Source: Bradyrhizobium sp. 170 | GTDB taxonomy: Bacteria; Pseudomonadota; Alphaproteobacteria; Rhizobiales; Xanthobacteraceae | Assembly: GCF_023101085.1 (NCBI RefSeq) | Contig: NZ_CP064703.1 | Span: 7,998,001-8,062,000, forward strand | DNA length: 64,000 nucleotides | Direction: 5' to 3' | Part shown: one piece after another, positions 17,570 to 26,166 of the stretch | Layout of the letters: every line of letters starts with the position of its first letter | How positions within the stretch are numbered: the stretch's first letter is position 1 | Notes under the pieces: generated by a model | Databases searched by the model: none | What the model was told of the DNA's origin: nothing | What the model saw: only the letters and a program-made list of their open reading frames with translations | Program-made: the position numbers and the translations under genes

Positions 17570-18046
17570 TCACATCGGCCGAATCGTCCAGCCGCGACCG
17601 GAACAGATTACATCGCCACGCTGGTTGAAGAAGACGTTGTCGTGCACCACGAACAGCCGTTCGCGCTTGATGAACTTGTCGAGCGCGCGGGCCTGCAGGG
17701 TGATGACGTCATTGGGTCTTGCCGGAAGGTTGTAGCTCCAGGACTGCCCGGCATTGACGGTTCCCGGCGAGCGCATCCAGTCGTCGGCCGGCGTGCAGGA
17801 GAACATCAGGAGGATATGGATCGAGGGCGGCGCGATCAGCCCGCCATAGCGGGTGGTCCTGGCATAGGCTTCATCGAAATAGATCGGATGATCCTCGCCG
17901 ACTGATTTGCAGTACAGCTCGATGGCTTCCCTGGTCAGCGTGTAGGGAATGGTCTTGCGGGGCTCGCCGGGAACGATGTCGTCCCAGACTTTGCGCAGAT
18001 TGGCGTCTTTCCAGAAATCGGTCTCGAAGGCCTCGGCCGGCGCCAT
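17570..18046 (-). CDS. MaoC N-terminal-type dehydratase (FAS1-like)
   Basis: 158 residues with the MaoC_dehydrat_N fold: YTLTREAIELYCKSVGEDHPIYFDEAYA, then YGGLIAPPSIHILLMF and a C-terminal VHDNVFFNQRGDVICSGRGWTI. These half-length proteins often pair with a catalytic MaoC partner, here the next gene. It is divergent from an amidohydrolase gene 107 bases away, which suggests one pathway under shared control. Confidence 0.85.
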   Translation of the reverse strand: MAPAEAFETDFWKDANLRKVWDDIVPGEPRKTIPYTLTREAIELYCKSVGEDHPIYFDEAYARTTRYGGLIAPPSIHILLMFSCTPADDWMRSPGTVNAGQSWSYNLPARPNDVITLQARALDKFIKRERLFVVHDNVFFNQRGDVICSGRGWTIRPM

Positions 18047-18153
18047 GCCACTCTCCCTTATTTTCCGCCTTTTATTCCTGCCGTCTTGCGGAATTTGTTA
18101 TATAGTATAATCAATTTTCCAGACCCAAAAATCAAGCCGCCGGGGAAGCCCAA

Positions 18154-19038
18154 ATGCCCAAGCTCAAACTGCCCGATATCGAAAAAGTCGTCGCGATCGA
18201 CATCCATACCCATGCGGAAGAACCCTGCGGCATGCATGGCGACGACGGCTATGACGATTTCCAGGAGCGCATGGCCGACTATTTCAAATCGCCGCACAAG
18301 CATCCGCCGACCGTGCCGGAAACCGCGGCCTATTACCGCTCGAAAAACATCGCGGCCGTGATCTTCCCGGTCGATGCCGAACGCGAGACCGGTTTCCGCC
18401 GCTACAACAATTACGAGATGCTGGAAGTCGCCTCCGACAATCTCGACGTTCTCATCCCCTTCGTCTCGATCGATCCGCACAAGGGTAAGCTCGGCGTGCG
18501 CGAGGCGAAGAAGCTGATGGAGGAATACGGCGTCCGTGGCTTCAAATTCCACCCGACCATGCAGGGCTTCTACGCCAACGACCGCATGGCCTATCCGCTG
18601 TACGAGGCGATCAATGACGGCGGCGCGATCGCGCTGTTTCACACCGGCCAGACCGGCGTTGGAAGCGGCATGCCCGGCGGCATGGGGATGCGCTTAAAAT
18701 ATTCCAACCCGATGTATATGGACGATGTGGCGGCGGATTTCCCCGACCTGAAGATCATCCTCGCGCATCCTTCCTTCCCCTGGCAGGAAGAGGCGCTGTC
18801 GGTCGCGACCCACAAGCCGAACGTCTATATCGACCTCTCCGGCTGGTCGCCGAAATATTTTCCGTCGATTCTGGTGCGCTACATCAACTCGATTTTGCAG
18901 GACAAGATGCTGTTCGGCTCGGACTGGCCGGTCATCACGCCGGACCGCTGGCTGGCGGATTTTGCAAAACTCGACATCCGCGAGGAGATCCGGCCGAAGG
19001 TGCTGAAGGCCAACGCGCGGAAGATTTTGGGTATATAG
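18154..19038 (+). CDS. Amidohydrolase-2 family metal-dependent hydrolase or decarboxylase
   Basis: 294 residues, TIM-barrel COG2159-type. The metal-binding HxH is IDIHTH (His18, His20). Other conserved parts are GFKFHPTMQGF, ALFHTGQTG, ILAHPSFPW and the late GSDWPVI Asp. Family members include gamma-resorcylate and ACMS decarboxylases and 4-oxalomesaconate hydratase, so the substrate is probably a carboxylated ring or its opening product. It is divergent from the MaoC pair. The 107-base intergenic region is AT-rich around TATATAGTATAATC, a plausible promoter. Confidence 0.85.
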   Translation: MPKLKLPDIEKVVAIDIHTHAEEPCGMHGDDGYDDFQERMADYFKSPHKHPPTVPETAAYYRSKNIAAVIFPVDAERETGFRRYNNYEMLEVASDNLDVLIPFVSIDPHKGKLGVREAKKLMEEYGVRGFKFHPTMQGFYANDRMAYPLYEAINDGGAIALFHTGQTGVGSGMPGGMGMRLKYSNPMYMDDVAADFPDLKIILAHPSFPWQEEALSVATHKPNVYIDLSGWSPKYFPSILVRYINSILQDKMLFGSDWPVITPDRWLADFAKLDIREEIRPKVLKANARKILGI

Positions 19039-19083
19039 TGCGACGTCCCATCACAGGCGGACTGTTGTGCGAGAGGATAGTCT

Positions 19084-19896
19084 GTGACGAAGCTCGCCAA
19101 TATCGCTTTCGTCGCCGTGCTTCTGATCGGAAGCGCGGCCGATTGCTTTGCGGCTGAAAAGCCCTCGATTGTCGTTGAAATCGACAGCCCGCTCGCCAGC
19201 TCAAACCCGCTTCAGGGTTACCTAAGGCAAACCACCGACGCGCGCCCTTCGCCTGCCGTCATCCTGCTGCACAGTTGCAACGGAAACTGGCGGCCGACCG
19301 ACGAGCGCTGGGGAAAGCGAATCGCGGCGTGGGGCTATGTGACTCTCACGGTAGATAGCTTGGGTTCGCGCGGCATCAATAGCTGCCGCAACACCACTCC
19401 CCATGATGTGGATAGGGACGCCTACCGGGCCCTGAAGTTTCTGGTACGCCTTCCATCCGTCGATCCCGCCCGCGTCGCCTTGCTGGGTTTCGCGCGCGGT
19501 GGTGCGACGGCGCTCAGGTCGGTTGAACATGGTCCCTTCGAAAAGACATCGCCAAACAAGTTCGGGGCCGCTATCGCCTTTTATCCACCTTGCAGCAGCT
19601 TCAAGGGCTACATGACAGTGCCGACGCTGATCCTGATCGGCGAACTCGATGACTGGACGCCCGCCGAGGAGTGCCGCAATATGGTTGATGGCCGGGACGC
19701 TTGGGGGATTTCACGGCAGGAGCGTGGTGCGCCGGTCAAACTGATCGTCTATCCCGGCGCCTATCACGCTTTCGATGCGCCTGGTCCAAAGAATCCGATC
19801 GAGGGTCACCACCTCGAATTCAACCAGTCGGCGACAGATCAATCGTCCGAGGCGCTGCGCGAATTTCTCGATGCAACGATCGGCGCCAAAGAGTAA
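19084..19896 (+). CDS. Secreted dienelactone-hydrolase-like protein lacking the nucleophile
   Basis: 270 residues with a signal peptide (cleavage near CFAA). It has an alpha/beta-hydrolase fold of the dienelactone hydrolase type: VILLHSCNGNW, then LLGFARGG at 134-140, LIGELDDW with Asp189/190 and YHAF with His228. In the family the elbow reads GxCxGG or GxSxGG; here the nucleophile position is Ala137 (codon GCG). It may therefore be catalytically dead or use another mechanism. The start is GTG 19084. Its stop overlaps the next start (TAATG), so it is coupled to the dehalogenase gene. Confidence 0.85.
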   Translation: MTKLANIAFVAVLLIGSAADCFAAEKPSIVVEIDSPLASSNPLQGYLRQTTDARPSPAVILLHSCNGNWRPTDERWGKRIAAWGYVTLTVDSLGSRGINSCRNTTPHDVDRDAYRALKFLVRLPSVDPARVALLGFARGGATALRSVEHGPFEKTSPNKFGAAIAFYPPCSSFKGYMTVPTLILIGELDDWTPAEECRNMVDGRDAWGISRQERGAPVKLIVYPGAYHAFDAPGPKNPIEGHHLEFNQSATDQSSEALREFLDATIGAKE

Positions 19897-20648
19897 TGAC
19901 AGTGACCATCAAAGCCGTTGTGTTCGACGCCTATGGAACGCTCTACGACGTCCAGTCGGTGGCCGACGTCACCGAGGATGCGTTTCCCGGCTATGGCGGA
20001 ATCATCACTCAGGTCTGGCGCATCAAGCAGCTTGAATATACCTGGCTGCGCTCGCTGATGCGCAACTACCGGGATTTCTCCGAAGTGACGCGCGACTCGC
20101 TGGCCTACACGCTTGATAGCCTCGGGCTCGAATATGACGATGACACGTTCGCGCGCATCATCGACAAATACCTGCATCTCGATCTCTATCCGGATGCGCT
20201 CGCGACGCTTTCGGCGATGAAGGATCGCAAGCTTGCGATCCTGTCCAACGGCAGCCCCGACATGCTGGATGCGCTGGTGAGCAACAGCGGACTCGACCGA
20301 CTGCTCGATGCGGTCATCAGCGTCGATGCGAAGAAAATCTTCAAGCCCAGCCCCGAAGCTTACGCGTTGATCGAGGAGGTGCTGCACGTGCCGCCGGCCG
20401 GGGTGCTGTTCATCTCGGCCAATCCCTGGGACGCCTGCGGCGCCAAGGCGTTCGGGCTCAACGTCGCCTGGATCGAGCGGGTGACACCAGGAGCGATGGC
20501 GCTGGCCTGCCTCGAAAGCGTGACGCTGCCGCCATTGACGATGTTTTGGGCGTTGCGTACCCAGATGGATGAACTCGGCGTCGTGCCCGATCACCGCATC
20601 CACGGCCTTGCCGAGCTCCCCGCTCTGGTGTCTGCCCAAAGGTCCTGA
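19896..20648 (+). CDS. Haloacid dehalogenase type II (HAD superfamily)
   Basis: 250 residues. The nucleophile is Asp11 in VVFDAYGTLYD. Further L-2-haloacid dehalogenase marks are LSNGSPDMLDAL, KIFKPSPEAYAL and FISANPWDACGAKAFGL. It would hydrolyse L-2-haloalkanoic acids to D-2-hydroxy acids in the cytoplasm; related HADs act on other small substrates. ATG 19896 shares its A with the stop codon of the upstream gene. The next gene starts one base after its stop, giving a tight three-gene operon. Confidence 0.9.
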   Translation: MTVTIKAVVFDAYGTLYDVQSVADVTEDAFPGYGGIITQVWRIKQLEYTWLRSLMRNYRDFSEVTRDSLAYTLDSLGLEYDDDTFARIIDKYLHLDLYPDALATLSAMKDRKLAILSNGSPDMLDALVSNSGLDRLLDAVISVDAKKIFKPSPEAYALIEEVLHVPPAGVLFISANPWDACGAKAFGLNVAWIERVTPGAMALACLESVTLPPLTMFWALRTQMDELGVVPDHRIHGLAELPALVSAQRS

Positions 20649-20649
20649 A

Positions 20650-21150
20650 ATGAGTCTTGAGTCCGTCCGCGCCTTCTTCGCCGAGAAGGCGCCCGATATC
20701 TCCGTGATCGAATCCAGCATGAGTTCCGCCACCGTCACGCTCGCCGCCGAAGCTTACGGCGTCGAGCCGGCGCGGATCGCAAAAACGCTGAGCTTGCGGA
20801 TCGGCGAGCGCGTTGTGTTGATCGTGGCGGCCGGCACTTCGCGGATGGACAACAAGAAGGTGAAGGCGCTGTTCGGGGGAAAGCCGAAGATGCTCGGCCT
20901 TGAGGAAGTCGCCGAGATCACTGGCCATGAAGTCGGCGGTGTCTGTCCGTTCGGATTAAAGACGCCGCTGCCGGTTTACTGCGACGTATCGCTGAAGGCG
21001 TTCGATGTCGTGGTGCCGGCCGCAGGCTCAACGCATAGCGCGGTGAAAATCACGCCGGCGCGCATGGCGGAACTGACGTCGGCCGAGTGGGTCGATGTCT
21101 GCGAGATCAGGCCCGCGCAGGAAGCGCCGGCCTATTCATCCTCCTCATAG
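20650..21150 (+). CDS. YbaK/EbsC-type aminoacyl-tRNA deacylase
   Basis: 166 residues, a complete YbaK/ProX-like domain. ARIAKTLSLRIGERVVLIVAAGTSRMDNKKVKALFGG carries the conserved Lys, and ITGHEVGGVCPFGLKTPLPVYCD holds the GG-CPFG motif of this fold. Such enzymes clear mischarged tRNAs (e.g. Cys- or Ala-tRNAPro). The start at ATG 20650 lies one base after the upstream stop. The last 19 bases overlap the convergent gene's 3' end. Confidence 0.88.
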   Translation: MSLESVRAFFAEKAPDISVIESSMSSATVTLAAEAYGVEPARIAKTLSLRIGERVVLIVAAGTSRMDNKKVKALFGGKPKMLGLEEVAEITGHEVGGVCPFGLKTPLPVYCDVSLKAFDVVVPAAGSTHSAVKITPARMAELTSAEWVDVCEIRPAQEAPAYSSSS

Positions 21151-21491
21151 AACGGTCGCGGCTGGGGCCGCACTGCCTGCGGCTGCACTTGTTGCGGCGC
21201 GCGCGAACGAGGCACCGTCTGCTGTGGCACACGCTGTGTTGGCTGCTGCGCATTGGCCTGCGATTCGAATACCGCGCGGCAACCACTGGAGAGCTGCGGC
21301 GTGTTCTGCCGCAAGCAGGCCACGATCCGGCTGACATCGGGGATCTGATCGCCGCAGAGGCGCCAGACGTCGGGCGTGCAGGCCATCTGCTGTTCCCAGG
21401 TTCCGCGATATTCCTGCGCAGATGCGGGGGCGACAGCGCCGATGCCGGCGATCGCAACGGCAAAGCCCAGGACAATCCGTTGCGTTTGCAT
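21132..21491 (-). CDS. Secreted four-cysteine protein with a Gln/Pro-rich tail
   Basis: 119 residues. The signal peptide ends ASAQ. The mature domain has four cysteines at 38, 46, 59 and 71 in the pattern CTPDVWRLCGDQIPD... CLRQNTPQLSSGC, similar to a single Golgi-type Cys-rich repeat seen in some alphaproteobacterial proteins. A Q/P/R-rich low-complexity tail ends in FYEEDE. Role unknown. Confidence 0.75.
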   Translation of the reverse strand: MQTQRIVLGFAVAIAGIGAVAPASAQEYRGTWEQQMACTPDVWRLCGDQIPDVSRIVACLRQNTPQLSSGCRAVFESQANAQQPTQRVPQQTVPRSRAPQQVQPQAVRPQPRPFYEEDE

Positions 21492-21617
21492 GGATCAAGT
21501 CCTTTCTTTTCGATTTTCAAGTTGGCGCGGAACTCCGCGCGGCGGCGGCGTTCAGCCTGACGAATGAATGCGGCCACGCGACGTTTGTGCGAACAAAAAA
21601 AAGTGAAGCGGGTTCCG

Positions 21618-22607
21618 CTACTCGACCTTGCCGATCTTCTTCACCGCCGCGACCAGCCGCGCGCTGTCTTCCGCAACGAATTTTGAAAATTCCGGCGCGT
21701 CCTGATAGGCGACCGGGCTTCCGGCGGTTTCGAAAGTCTTGACCACCTCCGGCGCCTTCACCGCTTGCGCCATCGCTTCGCGCAACCGCGTCATGATCGG
21801 CGCGGGCAACGCACTCTGCGCGAATAGTCCAGCCCAGATGTAGAACTCGACATCCTTGTAGCCGAGTTCGCGGAACGTCGGCAGGTCGGGGAAACTCTTG
21901 ACGCGCACGGCGCCCCAGTTGGCGAGCACGCGCATCTTGCCGTCATCGACCTGCTGCTTCAGCGTGCCCGGTGCTGACGCCATCGCCTGTACGGTTCCGC
22001 CCAGCAGCGCAGCCAGCGCGGGGCCGGCGCCGCGGAACGGCACGTGCAGCAGCTTGATGCCGGCACTCGCCGCGAACATTTCCATCGCCACATGCAGCGT
22101 GCCGTAGGGACCGGACGAGCCATAGGGAATTTGTCCTGGACGTTTTTTGGCATCGTCGACGAATTCCTGCAGCGTCTTCCACGGTGCCGAGGCCGGCACG
22201 GCGAGCAACGTGGGATCGGCGAGCACGCGCGCGATCGGCGCGAACTGCGAGACCTCATACGCCACCGGCCGATCGAACAGCCGGTCGGCTTCCGGCAATA
22301 CGGCGAGCGAGGACAATGTCATCAGCAGCGTGTGACCGTCGGGCTCGGCGCGCGCGGCGGCCGCATTGCCGACCGATCCGCCGCCGCCGCCGGCGCGGTT
22401 GTCGACGATCACGGGCTTGCCGAGAATCCGCTCGAGCGCCTGCGCGATCGGCCGCGCCGCGAGATCAGCCTGGCCGCCCGGCGGGAATGGGACGATCATG
22501 GTGATGTTGCGCGAGGGGTAAGGGGCTTGCGCGAAGGCGGTGTTGGAGAGAGCAGCTTGTGCCAGCGGCAGAGCAGCGGCGGCTTTCAGGAGTTCGCGGC
22601 GGTTCAT
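21618..22607 (-). CDS. Bug/TctC-type periplasmic solute receptor
   Basis: 329 residues with a Tat-like N-terminus (MNRRELLKAAAALPLAQAAL). The Bug fold is clear: ITMIVPFPPGGQADLAARPIAQALERILGKPVIVDNRAGGGG and later YGSSGPYGTLHVAMEMF. These receptors bind carboxylates and, in some cases, deliver them to TctAB. No TctAB genes lie nearby, so it is an orphan receptor, common in this group. A dispersed repeat lies upstream of its start. Confidence 0.92.
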   Translation of the reverse strand: MNRRELLKAAAALPLAQAALSNTAFAQAPYPSRNITMIVPFPPGGQADLAARPIAQALERILGKPVIVDNRAGGGGGSVGNAAAARAEPDGHTLLMTLSSLAVLPEADRLFDRPVAYEVSQFAPIARVLADPTLLAVPASAPWKTLQEFVDDAKKRPGQIPYGSSGPYGTLHVAMEMFAASAGIKLLHVPFRGAGPALAALLGGTVQAMASAPGTLKQQVDDGKMRVLANWGAVRVKSFPDLPTFRELGYKDVEFYIWAGLFAQSALPAPIMTRLREAMAQAVKAPEVVKTFETAGSPVAYQDAPEFSKFVAEDSARLVAAVKKIGKVE

Positions 22608-22664
22608 TGGTGGTCTCTCCCCGGTGATTTTGTTTTGGTTATTGGGCGCAGCCTAGCCTCAAAT

Positions 22665-22787
22665 CGTAGGGTGGGCAAAGCGCAGCGTGCCCACCATACT
22701 TCGGGTCTTCATGCTCATTGTGTGCGTTCAACGAATTTCAGACCGTTCGTATCAGCGGTGGGCACGCTTCGCTTTGCCCACCCTACG
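22665..22787. repeat. 123-bp palindromic intergenic repeat, family C (CGTAGGGTGGGC ends)
   Basis: An 18-base terminal inverted repeat is perfect: CGTAGGGTGGGCAAAGCG at 22665-22682 and its reverse complement at 22770-22787. The right end supplies the TAG stop codon of the LysR gene. A related, more diverged copy lies at 27333-27421. Confidence 0.8.
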
Positions 22788-23703
22788 AAGTCTTTCCTCG
22801 CTTCTTCGCCTTCGCAAAATGCCTGGCCAGAAACTCCGCCAGCACTTCGACGCGCGCAGGCCGCGGGCCGCCGGGCGGGGTTACCAGATGCACCGCGCCT
22901 TCCGGCTGGTGCCAGCCTTTCAGGATCACCTCGACCTCGCCCGATGCAATGGCGTCGCCGACGATGAAGTCCGGCAGGTCGGCGACGCCGAGGCCGGCGA
23001 TGACCGACGGCAACACCGCCTCGCCATTGTTGACGCGGAGCTGGCCCGCAGGCCGGACGCTGGCCTGCTCGCCAGCCGCATTGGTGTAGTGCCAGACGCC
23101 TGCCGTCGAGAGATAGGCGTAGCCGAAGCATTTGTGCTCTGCGAGATGCATCGGATGCGTCGGCCTGCCGTTCCGCTTCAGGTATGACGGCGCCGCCACC
23201 GTATAGCGCGGCATCGCGCAGAGCCGCCGCGCGATCAGCGACGAGTCCGGCAGCCGTGCGATGCGCAGGCCGGCATCGAACCCTTCGCCGATCAGGTCCA
23301 CCGTTGCGTCGCTCAGATGAAGATCGATCGAGACTTCCGGGAAGGCGCTAAGAAACTCCGGCAATAGCGGCGCCACGGCTTTCACGCCGAACGTCATCGG
23401 TACCGCGAGCCGCACCAGCCCGCGCGGCGCCATCGATTGCGACAACGCTTCGTTCTCGGCGTCCTCGCCGTCGGCGAGCAGCCGCGTGGCGCGCTCGGCG
23501 AGCCGCTGCCCGGCATCGGTCAGCGCCAGCCGCCGCGAGGTGCGGTTGAACAGCCGCGCGCCGAGCCGCTGCTCCAGCCGGCTGACCGCCTTGGACACCG
23601 TGGCCTTGGACAGCGCCAGTTCGGCCGCGGCCGCTGCAAACGACCGTAACTCCACGACTTTCGCGAAAATCGCGAGCGCCTCGAAATCCGGGAGCTTTGA
23701 CAT
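22783..23703 (-). CDS. LysR-family transcriptional regulator
   Basis: 306 residues. The HTH at about 18-45 reads SFAAAAAELALSKATVSKAVSRLEQRLG, and the LysR substrate domain covers about 90-295. ATG 23701-23703 is chosen because GGAGG lies eight bases upstream. It is divergent from an SDR gene (starts 116 bases apart), so it most likely controls the SDR-pirin genes. The last codon and stop (TCG TAG) come from the end of a dispersed repeat, so the C-terminus may have been changed by that insertion; AKAKKRGKTS is a plausible new tail. Confidence 0.92.
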   Translation of the reverse strand: MSKLPDFEALAIFAKVVELRSFAAAAAELALSKATVSKAVSRLEQRLGARLFNRTSRRLALTDAGQRLAERATRLLADGEDAENEALSQSMAPRGLVRLAVPMTFGVKAVAPLLPEFLSAFPEVSIDLHLSDATVDLIGEGFDAGLRIARLPDSSLIARRLCAMPRYTVAAPSYLKRNGRPTHPMHLAEHKCFGYAYLSTAGVWHYTNAAGEQASVRPAGQLRVNNGEAVLPSVIAGLGVADLPDFIVGDAIASGEVEVILKGWHQPEGAVHLVTPPGGPRPARVEVLAEFLARHFAKAKKRGKTS

Positions 23704-23724
23704 TCGGATCGCCTCCAAGGCTCA

Positions 23725-23760
23725 TTTTTGGAAACAATGAGTTTCAATAGTTTCTATTTA
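23725..23760. promoter_or_regulatory. Candidate LysR operator between the LysR gene and the SDR gene
   Basis: GAAAC at 23731-23735 and GTTTC at 23741-23745 form an inverted repeat around five bases. A further AGTTTC follows at 23749. The region is much more AT-rich than its surroundings and runs into TATTTATATA, a possible -10. LysR proteins usually bind such dyads in the divergent spacer. Confidence 0.4.
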
Positions 23761-23819
23761 TATACCATGCCGGGCGGCATATCCAAAGGCCATCGGAATT
23801 CAAGCAACGGAGAAATCCA

Positions 23820-24572
23820 ATGACCAAGAAGCTCTCAGGCAAGGTAGCCCTCGTCACCGGCGGTTCGCGCGGCATCGGCGCGGCGTCTGCCCGCGCCCTC
23901 GCCGAAGAAGGCGCCAACGTCGCCATCAGCTATGTGGCGTCCCCCGCAAAGGCGGAAGCCGTAGTCGCCGAGTTGAAGGCCAAGGGCGTCAATGCCCGCG
24001 CCTACAAGGCCGACCAGGCCTCCTCCGTCGACGTCGACCAACTGGTCAAGAACGTCGCCAAGGATTTCGGCCGGCTCGACATCCTCGTCAACAATGCCGG
24101 CGTCGCCGTCGGCGGCGCGGTCGACGATCCCAACGCTGACACCGCGGCATTGGCCCGCCAGAGCGCCGTGAACGTCGATGGCGTCATCACCGCGATCCGC
24201 GCGGCGGCAAAGCTGATGGGTGAAGGCGGCCGTATCGTCACGATCGGCTCCGATATCGCAACCCGCGCTTCATTCCCCGGCCTCGCCGACTACGCCGCCA
24301 CCAAGGCCGCGGTCGTCGGCTACACGAAAGGTGCGGCGCGCGATCTCGGACCGCGCGGCATCACCGTCAACGTGCTGCAGCCGGGCTCGATCGACACCGA
24401 CATGAACCCGGACGACGACCGCGATTTTGCTGACCTCCAGCGCAAGCAGCACGCGCTGCAGCGCTTCGGCAAGCCGGAAGAAATCGCAGCCGGCGTGCTG
24501 TTCCTCGCGAGCCCCGAAGCCTCCTTCGTGACCGGCACGGTGCTCAATGTCGATGGCGGCTTCGGCCCCTGA
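23820..24572 (+). CDS. Short-chain dehydrogenase/reductase
   Basis: 250 residues, classical SDR. TGGSRGIG at 13-20 is the nucleotide-binding loop, NNAG at 91-94, and the active site Ser144, Tyr158, Lys162 is intact (YAATK). SYVASPAKAE suggests NADP preference only weakly. The C-terminus VTGTVLNVDGGFGP is typical of FabG-like reductases. It is divergent from the LysR gene and 73 bases upstream of the pirin gene; a role in aldehyde or quinone stress is inferred from these neighbours. Confidence 0.92.
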   Translation: MTKKLSGKVALVTGGSRGIGAASARALAEEGANVAISYVASPAKAEAVVAELKAKGVNARAYKADQASSVDVDQLVKNVAKDFGRLDILVNNAGVAVGGAVDDPNADTAALARQSAVNVDGVITAIRAAAKLMGEGGRIVTIGSDIATRASFPGLADYAATKAAVVGYTKGAARDLGPRGITVNVLQPGSIDTDMNPDDDRDFADLQRKQHALQRFGKPEEIAAGVLFLASPEASFVTGTVLNVDGGFGP

Positions 24573-24645
24573 TTCAAATCCAGCGAGGCCGGGCGCATGC
24601 CGCGCGGCCGCCTAATTCAAGAAACTTTCAACGAAGGAATATCCC

Positions 24646-25344
24646 ATGATCGAACTCAGACCATTTGCAAAACTCGGCAGCGCCGATCACGGCTGGCTGA
24701 AGGCAAAACATCACTTCTCGTTCGGCAGCCATTACGACCCCGACAATATGGGCCACGGCTCCTTACGGGTGTGGAACGATGACGAGATCGCGCCGAACTC
24801 AGGCTTTCCCGCCCATCCCCACGCCAATATGGAAATCATCACCTATGTCCGCGAAGGCGCGATCACGCATCAGGACTCGCTCGGCAACAAGGGCCGGACG
24901 GAGGCCGGCGACGTGCAGGTGATGAGCGCCGGAAGCGGCATCCGTCACTCCGAATACAATCTGGAAGCTTCGAAGACGAAGATCTTCCAGATCTGGATCG
25001 AGCCGACGACGAAGGGCGGCCAGCCGACCTGGGGCGCGAAACCGTTTCCGAAGTCGGATCGCTCCGGCAAGCTCGTCACCATCGCCAGCGGTATTGCCGG
25101 CGACAAGGATGCGCTGCCGATCCGCGCCGATGCGCGGGTGCTCGCCACCACACTGAAGGCCGGCGAGAGCGCGGAGTATACGCCGAACGAAGCCCGTCAC
25201 CTTTACCTGGTGCCGGCGGCCGGCAGCATCGAAGTCAACGGCGTACGCATCAACGCCCGCGACGGTGTTGCGATCCGCAACGAGGCGAAGCTGACGATTA
25301 CCGCGCTGGAAGATTCCGAACTGGTGCTGGTCGACGCGGCGTAG
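24646..25344 (+). CDS. Pirin-family protein (YhhW-like cupin)
   Basis: 232 residues, bicupin. Metal ligands fit the pirin set: His57, His59 (HPHANMEIITY), His101 and Glu103 (GIRHSEYN). E. coli YhhW with the same ligands shows quercetin 2,3-dioxygenase activity, so an iron-dependent dioxygenase or redox sensor is plausible. It follows the SDR gene on the same strand and probably shares its LysR control. GAAGGAAT lies before the ATG. Confidence 0.92.
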   Translation: MIELRPFAKLGSADHGWLKAKHHFSFGSHYDPDNMGHGSLRVWNDDEIAPNSGFPAHPHANMEIITYVREGAITHQDSLGNKGRTEAGDVQVMSAGSGIRHSEYNLEASKTKIFQIWIEPTTKGGQPTWGAKPFPKSDRSGKLVTIASGIAGDKDALPIRADARVLATTLKAGESAEYTPNEARHLYLVPAAGSIEVNGVRINARDGVAIRNEAKLTITALEDSELVLVDAA

Positions 25345-25366
25345 GGGCGTCAATCGAACCAACCGC

Positions 25367-25449
25367 CGTCATGGCCGGGCTTGTCCCGGCCATCCACGCC
25401 TTGACGCAAAAGCAAGACGTGGATGCCCGGCACAAGGCCGGGCATGACG
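25367..25449. repeat. 83-bp palindromic repeat, family D (CGTCATGGCCGGG ends)
   Basis: The first ~37 bases from 25367 are imperfectly complementary to the last ~37 ending at 25449; both arms contain CATCCACG-type and GGCCGGGC-type blocks. Such CGTCATGGCCGGGC elements are frequent in Bradyrhizobium. It separates pirin from wrbA. Confidence 0.75.
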
Positions 25450-25500
25450 ACCGATTTTTTTCTCGAGCACCTCAAACCCAAACCCAAAAGGAAAGCCATC

Positions 25501-26100
25501 ATGGCCAAAGTACTCGTACTCTATTATTCCGCCTACGGTCACATCGAGGCGATGGCGAATGCCGTCGCAGAAGGCGCACGCAAGGCCGGCGCCGCCGTCG
25601 ACATCAAGCGCGTGCCGGAACTGGTGCCCGAAGCGGTCGCCAAGGCTTCCTATTACAAGCTCGATCAGGCCGCGCCGATCGCAAAGATTGAGGACCTCAC
25701 CAATTACGACGCCATCATCGTCGGCACCGGCACCCGCTTTGGCCGGATGGCGTCGCAGATGGCGAACTTCCTCGATCAGGCCGGCGGCCTCTGGGCAAAG
25801 GGCGCGCTGCACGGCAAGGTCGGCGGCGCGTTTACCTCGACCGCGACCCAGCATGGCGGGCAGGAAACCACGCTGTTTTCGATCATCACCAACCTGCTGC
25901 ATTTCGGCATGACCATCGTCGGCCTGAACTATGGCTTCGCCGGCCAGATGAAGCTCGACGAAGTCACCGGCGGCGCGCCCTACGGCGCGACCACGATTAC
26001 CGGCGGCGACGGCAGCCGCCAGCCCAGCGAAAACGAACTCGCCGGCGCGCGCTATCAAGGACGCGTGATCGCCGAGACCGCGAACAAACTGCGTGGCTGA
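25501..26100 (+). CDS. wrbA: NAD(P)H:quinone oxidoreductase WrbA
   Basis: 199 residues, flavodoxin-like fold. [23 protein letters not shown] is the FMN phosphate loop, [24 protein letters not shown] and [15 protein letters not shown] are WrbA signatures, and [20 protein letters not shown] is near the end. It reduces quinones by two electrons with NAD(P)H and FMN, protecting from redox cycling. GGAAAG lies upstream of ATG 25501. It lies downstream of pirin but is separated by a dispersed repeat. Confidence 0.95.
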   Translation: MAKVLVLYYSAYGHIEAMANAVAEGARKAGAAVDIKRVPELVPEAVAKASYYKLDQAAPIAKIEDLTNYDAIIVGTGTRFGRMASQMANFLDQAGGLWAKGALHGKVGGAFTSTATQHGGQETTLFSIITNLLHFGMTIVGLNYGFAGQMKLDEVTGGAPYGATTITGGDGSRQPSENELAGARYQGRVIAETANKLRG

Positions 26101-26108
26101 TGCGATAT

Positions 26109-26145
26109 GGGCGGCATTCTCATTCGGGAATGCCGCCCTATTTCG
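26109..26145 (+). terminator. Terminator of wrbA
   Basis: A perfect 11-bp stem (26109-26119 with 26128-26138) has an eight-base loop and is followed by TATTTCG. It begins nine bases after the wrbA stop. Confidence 0.6.
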
Positions 26146-26166
26146 TCCCTCAGGGCGACGGAAACA

